Shown here piece after piece: positions 58,152 through 64,000 of a stretch of 64,000 bases of DNA; the first letter of the stretch is position 1, and every line of letters begins with the position of its first letter. The notes under the pieces are model-generated. The model searched no databases. It was not told where the DNA came from and saw only the letters and a list, made by a program, of their open reading frames with translations. The stretch is from Liopterus haemorrhoidalis. Lineage: Eukaryota; Arthropoda; Insecta; Coleoptera; Dytiscidae. The stretch lies in contig OZ020616.1 of assembly GCA_963971575.1 (NCBI GenBank), positions 42,160,937 through 42,224,936 of the forward strand, read 5' to 3'. A program made the translations under genes and the position numbers.

Positions 58152-58532
58152 AGCTAGAATAATCGATTTTTAGGATTTTGTAGGTATGACCACAAAAAAA
58201 CTCAAGTAACTCATGTGTCTGTCTGTCTGTATGGTAGAAATTGTAGCCAAACGGTTTAACATAGAAAGTTAAAATTTGGCAGGCTTATACAACTCTTTAA
58301 CCCACATATAGCAAAACACTGAGAGTTCAAAAAACACATCCCGAAATACATATAAACAATTATGTAATGAATAATAAAATTAATATACAGTCGATTCCGC
58401 TTAATCAGGACAACGGTTAATCGGGACAGCCGCTTATTTGGAAGAAAACCTTCAGAACGGAAACAGAACCGAGGAAATAACACAAATTTACTTCGCTTTT
58501 TCGGGACAAAATACCGTTTAATCGGGACAGTA

Positions 58533-59638
58533 TATAATTCTTTATTTCCCCTAGGCCTTGCGGCGTATAGGGTTTTAACTATTACATTGAGAAAAAAAAA
58601 TCATAATAATAATAAAATAAAATAATATAATATACATTTTATGATTTTCTTTCTTCTTCTTCTTCTTCTTCTACTACTTTCTACCTCCGGTGTTCATCTC
58701 TTTCTTCGTAATCTCTTTTCGGCTTCCGTCTCCGGTCTCCTTCCTTCTTGACTCCAGTTCTTCTTCCCCTCTTTCTTCGCTTCTCTTCCCTCTTTTCTTT
58801 CCTCCTCCATTGCCTCTTTCTTCCTTCCTGTACTCAGTTCTGTCTTACCTCTCCGCATTCCTTCCTTCTTTCCTCGAGTACTCTCGCCCACCTTTCTCCC
58901 TTTCCTTCTTCACTAAACAGCTCCTTTATCTCTCCCTCCCATATTGTCATCTTTCCACATCTTTTTGTAAGATGTTCCAAGGATTCTTCCTCCTCTCTAC
59001 ACATTCTGCATACCCTATCCTCCGGTTTTGCCCAATACCTACTACTCCGTTCTTCATTTCCGCATCTTAATCTGGCAATCCTTCTAACTCTGCCCCCTGC
59101 CTTTCCTCTCCTCCCTTTCAAATATTTAGGTATTCCTACCGTCCTTATCTCCCTATACCTTTTCACATTCCTTGAATTGTCTATTCTTACTGTTCTTTCC
59201 TGCTCCTGTACCTCCTTGTCTCTCCTTCTCAATTCTTCTACTATGTTTCTTCCTCCATTTCTCTTTCGCTCAGCTTCCCTTATGTCCATCCCACATCTCC
59301 AATAGTACTCTTTCCTTGTTTCTCCCCATTCCGACAATTTACCTTTTTGTTCTTCCTTCATTCTTTCTTTCCAGCATTCTCTTAATATCTTCCTTCTTTC
59401 GTCCCTCCTGATTTTCTCCTCATACTTCGCCGCCCTCGCCCCGGCTCCTACTCTCAGCTTTTCCCTCTTCATTTCCTCTCTCACTATATATCCTGGTGTC
59501 GTTCTGTCTAATCCCATAATCCATCTCATGTATCCCTCTTGTACGCTTTCTACTATCTCCCATTCTTTCCATCCCCAGATCTCTACTCCGTACATGAGGA
59601 TACTCTTCACAATCCCGTCAAACAATTTCATGTCGGAA
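58533..59638 (-). mobile_element. LINE-A copy (1106 bp) with 14-bp target duplication
   Basis: TAATCGGGACAGTA is found at 58519-58532 and 59639-59652. The copy is 5'-truncated at 59638. The 3' UTR (58533-58690) includes GGCCTTGCGGCGTATAGGG and a (TTC)n tract at 58649-58672. It holds the best-preserved reading frame of its family. Confidence 0.9.
58834..59631 (-). pseudogene. LINE-A ORF2 C-terminal part, 265 codons open
   Basis: The frame begins in the RT thumb (ILMYGVEIWGWKEWE, then YMRWIMGLDRTTPGYIVRE), passes through a charged region (about residues 75-170), and has RRIARLRCGNEERSSRYWAK and CRMCREEEESLEHLTKRC, a C-x2-C-x7-H-x4-C zinc knuckle (about residues 215-235). An upstream part with the catalytic Asp residues is missing because of 5' truncation. 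The long unbroken frame and clear target duplication suggest a fairly young insertion. Start at 59631 is only the first ATG after the truncation. Confidence 0.85.
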
Positions 59639-60464
59639 TAATCGGGACAGTAATAGTGTAAATTCCCGTGGCGCCCAAGAAAATTAATATTTTACAGGCA
59701 AAACAGAAAAATTTGCGCTGATTTTGTACAACTACAATCCCACAAAAACAAAAGAAAAACCACTTTGGAGGAATTCTTGCAGAATACTTAACTCAATTTA
59801 AGTTTTAACATTATTTTTCTTTCAGAATTTATTATGCAATTTATTGTTTCAGAATTTATATTATTTTTTATTATGTAGTAAATACGTACTACATACGTAT
59901 TATATACGTTAAAAAATAATGGTTTAATTGTATACGTATAGTTTTGTGCAAATTGTCAAATAAAATATTAAGAAACATTAATCCTGTAATTTTTGTGGAA
60001 CTTCGGATAATTGGGCAAGCCGCTTAATCAGGACAAAATGTACTACTCCCCATGTGTCCCGATTAAACGGAATCAACTGTATTTTAAAAATTTCAGTGGC
60101 ATACCAAATAAAACCTCTTAATGCGTGGATGGGAACCGGAACAGTTCAACAGAAATTTTTGATCAGATAAGTTTTTCGAAAATGGGTCGATTTTTTTTGT
60201 GTAGTTGATAAAAAAATAAATAAATATATTTATTGTGTGGTATAGAAAGAAATTTCTTTAGACGTAGATTAAGGAACAATGGTAATTTTTTGAAATTTGT
60301 TTCTTTTAACAGAAATTTAGTCAAAAATGTGCAAAAGTTCTTTTCCGCACCCTTTTACACAAAGGGGTTAAACTATCATACAGGGTTGTCTTAATACAGG
60401 TTACAGAACAATATCTACATGTATTATTTGGCTAATGGTACCGGTCAATATAAGGCTATTAATA

Positions 60465-61280
60465 CCTTATATATTAATATGTCAATATTGGTGTGCCCCA
60501 GGGCTCCATTTTGGACCATATCTTATTTGTCCTATTTATAAATGATATCATTTTTCTTCTAAAATATTTTATTAAAATATTTGCCGATGATACCTCTGTT
60601 GTAATATCAGGGACGAATAAAATCGAACTTCAGGAAAAAATAACTGTTGTGTGAATTAAATAACTGGTTTATATCCAAACAGCCTTTCTAAATGCCTCGA
60701 AAACAAATTTTATAATATTTCAACCGTTTTTTTAATTTAAAATATATTGAGTTGACCATAGACATTAAATAATATTCCCCTTGACCCTAAAAATTCAGTA
60801 AAATTTTTAGGAATTAATATTGAGTGTTTTGAAATGTTTTAAGCTGGAAAGGTCACTGTGTGAAATTAGTATTTTCCCTACACTCATTTTACTTCATGGG
60901 ATCTTATTTCAATTTATAAGTCACGTTGTAATGCCAAAAATTTGGCACTGCCCACTACTCAAGATTCAGACTATGCGATTGTGCCATATTATTTAAAATT
61001 TGTTTTAAAAAACATATGTAGGGGGATGGCAGGTACCCTTGAGCCATCCCTGTTAGGCGGCTCAAAGCAAATGGGTTAAAACTATTTATTAAAAGACTTT
61101 AAATATCTCCCTTATTATTGACTTAACAGAAAACAGTTAATTATCTATAGTAAGAAACCAAATATTTTTGTTCAACGCCTTTTTCAACTAGATTGATATT
61201 TGGGCAGTTACGGGGAGACACCCTGAAACTAAAATCTACATAGAAGGTGTTGAATTGAACATAGAAGGTGTTGAATTGGT
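60465..61280 (+). pseudogene. Jockey-like LINE RT fragment, heavily degraded
   Basis: The plus strand reads VNIGVPQGSILDHILFVLFI, NDI, and the catalytic box FADD (KIFADDTSVVISG), then ELQEKITVV. Later pieces are KTNFIIFQ and KFLGINIE. Stops and frameshifts are dense. It is the RT palm of a Jockey-type element; the ends are not defined. Confidence 0.75.
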
Positions 61281-62434
61281 ATTTAATATGTAAAAACAGA
61301 TATATGCGATTTCCTGCTTTCTCGTTTGTTACACAGAAAAAAAAAATAATATAAAAATTGTTCAGAATTTTATTTTGAATTTAATAAATTCATAACAACT
61401 AAATTTAGTACTCATTTACATTAAATATTTAATTTTAAAACCGTACTAAGAACGGGTATTCCAGCTAGTGTTTTATATATACTAGAATTTATTGCTAGTA
61501 TCTATTTTATATTCACTTAACAGAACATTGAAGGCAATATAGAAGCTAAAATTTTCGTCAAATAATTTGATTAATTTTTTATTCAAATGTTATCAACCCC
61601 TGAAACAAAATACGTAATTAATTTAAATTCAAAAAATTATCATAACCACCCCTAATCATTATGACAAATTAACGAGACATGGGTAATTTAAATCTCATTT
61701 GTTACAAAAACACCAAATCTGTAATTAAACAATTAAACCAAAAATGTAAGTTATAAATCGCTCATACGTCAAACAATGTAGACAAGGAAATAAACAATAA
61801 TTAATACTTGTTTTAAGAGCCCTTAAGTACATAAACAACAAATGTTCGAACTATTAAGTTTATTTCTAATTCGATAAACATCCATTGTTTAGTTGTAACA
61901 CACTTCGATCCAAATGTGTTTTAGTGATTTTTGACTTGACGCATATCGTATGTCTGAAGTTACTTCCGGGTTTTCATTTGTTCCCCCATTGAATTACTTT
62001 GTTTACTTAAACGTGACAGCTGGAAATAGCTTAAAATGAACTGTCTAACATATTGGCCCATTTGGGAGGATTAGGGAAGGATGGAAACATAAAACATTAC
62101 TTTTACAAAGATTATGTGTTTTAAATTGTTTATATAGAGTGTGCCATAAGTTTAACATATTTAATATACCGCCTGTTTTTGGGAACTGTTTAAGTATTGC
62201 ATCTTTATAATAAAAGTTGTCCGTGTAAGATTTCTTTTATTGAGCATGCGAATTTTTAATGATTTTATTTATTTATTGTCTAATTTATTGTTTTTAATAT
62301 GTAGTGTAGTAACTAACTAACTTATAATAAGAAATACGAAAGTGATTGTATTTGTAAAGTATTTTAGTGAAGTATTTTACTCAACAAATAAGAACAGTAA
62401 ATTGAAGAAACAATTGAACTACAAATAAACGGGT

Positions 62435-63490
62435 TATTTAAAAGACTGTTTACAATTGGTTTGCAGAATTTCGTCGTGGTCGTGCGTCCGTCAGTGATGG
62501 ATCTAGTGAAGGTCAACCAAAATCGGTTGTGATTCAAAAAACATCGATGCTGTTCGCAAAATGATTGAAGAAGATCGGCATGTGTCTTACCTTGAGATAG
62601 AGGCACCCTTTGGCATATCGCAGACTGCAATACGTTCGAGTTTGCATGAACATTTAGCTGTGAAAAAGATCTGTTCCCAATGGATTCCGGATAATTTGAC
62701 CGAAGCTCAAAAAAAGGCTCGTGTTGATTGGTGTAAGGGAATGCTAAAAAAAATCAACCTAGGCACTGCAAAATCCGTATACAACATCGCTACAGGTGAC
62801 GAAACTTGGATTTATTCATATGAACCGGAATCTAAGCAACAATGGGGTCTGTTTGGGCCTTGAATGAAAATGAATCGAAACCCACAAAAGTTGTTCGTTC
62901 ACAAAGCACTGACAAGAAAAAAAAATATTTTTTTTTATTTATTTATTTTACATTGGCCTATTTCTGCAACGAGGCTAATCGCCGATGCCAGGAGGCGAGC
63001 TCCTACACCTGGATGAGGGGTGAATGATTGTGAAAATGAGAGTAATGTAAACATATTATTCTCGCCGAATAATATCACCGACGGAGATTCGAACTATCAA
63101 CTTTACAATCCAGACTGTTTTGACTGTGGGCCTCCAAGAACATGATCGCTTGTTTCTTCGGTTGTACTGGACATGTCGCAACCATTCCCTTAGAGGATCG
63201 GAGAACAGTTAATGCTGAATGGTGTACAACAATCTGTTTGCAAAAACGTCGCATCATTCTTCATCATGACAATCCCCCACACAACACGTCAAACAATTGA
63301 TTATTTGAAGGAGAAAAACATCGAATTAATATCTCATTGCCCGTATTCACCTGATTTATCCCCTAACGACTTTTTGTACCCCGATTTTCATCACCTCAAG
63401 AACCTTCGAAAACCATGTATTTGGGATACCAACTTCAGAGTGGAAAAAATGTTTCGATAATTGATTTAAACGCATACAAAAGAGTATAAA
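62435..63490 (+). pseudogene. Mariner transposase, interrupted by a SINE
   Basis: The order of mariner landmarks is complete from the DNA-binding half on: TVYNWFAEFRRGRASVSDG, IEEDRHVSYLEIEAPFGI, SSLHEHLAVKKICSQWIP, first Asp in TGDETWIYSYEPESKQQ, VVRSQSTDKK, [SINE], GCTGHVATIPLEDRRTVNAE, second Asp in LHHDN, and third in YSPDLSPND. All three DD34D Asp residues are still present, but there are frameshifts near 62540, 62840 and 63285. The 5' terminal repeat and start codon are missing or eroded. It is inactive. Confidence 0.9.
62919..63135 (-). mobile_element. SINE-B nested in the mariner transposase
   Basis: The body GGTGTAGGAGCTCGC and CTCGTTGCAGAAATAGGCC matches 37837-38077. It splits the mariner after STDKK, and the mariner resumes at GAACATGATCGCTTGTTTC. 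AAGAA on both sides may be the target duplication. The A-box end of the tRNA-like head is shortened here. Confidence 0.85.
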
Positions 63491-63499
63491 TTTTAAAGG

Positions 63500-64000
63500 T
63501 GAATATTTTGAAAAGCAATAAAACGTAAATTTTTTTCTTTCTTTGTTTTATATATATTAATTTAAACATATTTAGTAAACATATGTTCTAAACCAAAATG
63601 GCTTGTAATGGTTATTCGGTTCAAGATATTTTGTAGCGATACATACGATGATTCGTACATTGCATAATAATAAGTCTTTAAAATCACGCTGTACAATTCT
63701 CTTTTACCTCAGGCCTCTTCTACCTCACGAACGCATTGGTTTCCTAACATATTAAGCTATTGGAACAAGTAGCTCAATTCTATAATTGTTTTAGATTTTT
63801 ATAATTCTATTAATCCATAATATCAAATGAAAAGCCGTCTTTGTTATTAAATTTTTTCTATAACAGTTATCCGAAAAGTAACATGTGTTTTCTATTTTAT
63901 ACTTTTTCGTTGCCAGGATTTCGTGATCCAGTTATTTCATTTTTCCATTCTAGGAAATTTCACAATATGTTACATATTTGTTATATAACTTGAACTAAGC
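63500..64000. other. No gene identified
   Basis: AT-rich sequence to the window end without a supported frame or repeat. Confidence 0.5.

Larger units (their letters stand above)
58388..60079. mobile_element. Pogo/Tigger-like non-autonomous element, carrying LINE-A
   Basis: TA borders (58386-58387 and 60080-60081) enclose inverted ends CAGTCGATTCCGCTTAATCA and CGATTAAACGGAATCAACTG. TAATCGGGACA occurs repeatedly near both ends. Without the LINE (58533-59638) and one target copy, the element is about 572 bases. No transposase is present; pogo/Tigger assignment rests on the TA target and end style. Confidence 0.8.
58160..60390. repeat. Unclassified repeat R2, copy split by a pogo-like element
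   Basis: The left part (58165-58385) and right part (60082-60390) both match 23262-23720 in order (GGATTTTGTAGGTATGACCA, GTAGCCAAACGGTTTAACAT, ACACATCCCGAAATACATAT; then AAATTTAGTCAAAAATGTGC and AAAGTTCTT). The middle is the insert at 58388-60079. Confidence 0.75.

Noticed and set aside
58748..59305. Ser/Leu/Phe-rich 185-codon plus-strand frame
   Set aside because: Antisense shadow of the 265-codon LINE-A frame; purine-rich coding strand gives Phe/Leu/Ser on the other strand.

Overview
This window looks like repeat-dominated intergenic DNA from an arthropod, most likely an insect with a large, AT-rich genome. I found no intact host protein-coding gene, rRNA or true tRNA gene. The evidence is the mix of degraded transposons: Jockey/CR1-like and RTE-like non-LTR retrotransposon (LINE) 3' ends, several mariner lineages, hAT C-terminal fragments, a solo LTR, tRNA-derived SINEs, a Penelope-like inverted repeat and many terminal-inverted-repeat (TIR) elements with TA target sites. 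Almost every longer open frame is a broken transposon reading frame or chance. The order or species cannot be settled from this sequence alone.

Layout. 0-10 kb: a SINE, a 407-bp TIR element (family A), a LINE tail, an internally deleted mariner (2898-3746), an RTE-like LINE with a YADD motif (4033-5060), a palindromic element (family C), a Jockey-like LINE with poly-A (5945-7034), an internally deleted hAT with an 8-bp target duplication (7566-8330) and a LINE on the minus strand. 10-14 kb: a nearly perfect 2 x 292-bp inverted repeat carrying hammerhead-like motifs, then a long-TIR element inserted in the 3' tail of a LINE. 15-24 kb: hAT and Helitron-like pieces, a deletion-derivative mariner, two unclassified repeat families (R1 and R2), small palindromes, a 105-bp tandem repeat, a 565-bp fold-back element (family D), a solo LTR and a mariner 5' end.

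25-40 kb: a minus-strand LINE split by a plus-strand Jockey-like LINE (25642-26458), another Jockey-like fragment, a second copy of the deleted mariner that has received a 157-bp miniature inverted-repeat element (MITE), several LINE tails and a SINE. 40-52 kb: a LINE nested in a LINE with 12-bp duplications, hAT pieces, paired A and B elements, SINEs with target duplications, a 145-bp tandem repeat and a Harbinger-like GC-rich element. 52-64 kb: a 120-bp satellite split by a TIR element, a 30-bp tandem repeat with CCAAT-like boxes, and a deep nest at 57.3-60.4 kb (hAT containing fold-back; R2 repeat containing pogo-like element containing LINE). A mariner interrupted by a SINE follows.

The parts do not work together as a pathway. 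The informative content is the order of insertion: many host elements can be rejoined by removing the guest and one copy of its target duplication. Family names are judged from motifs by eye, without a database search.
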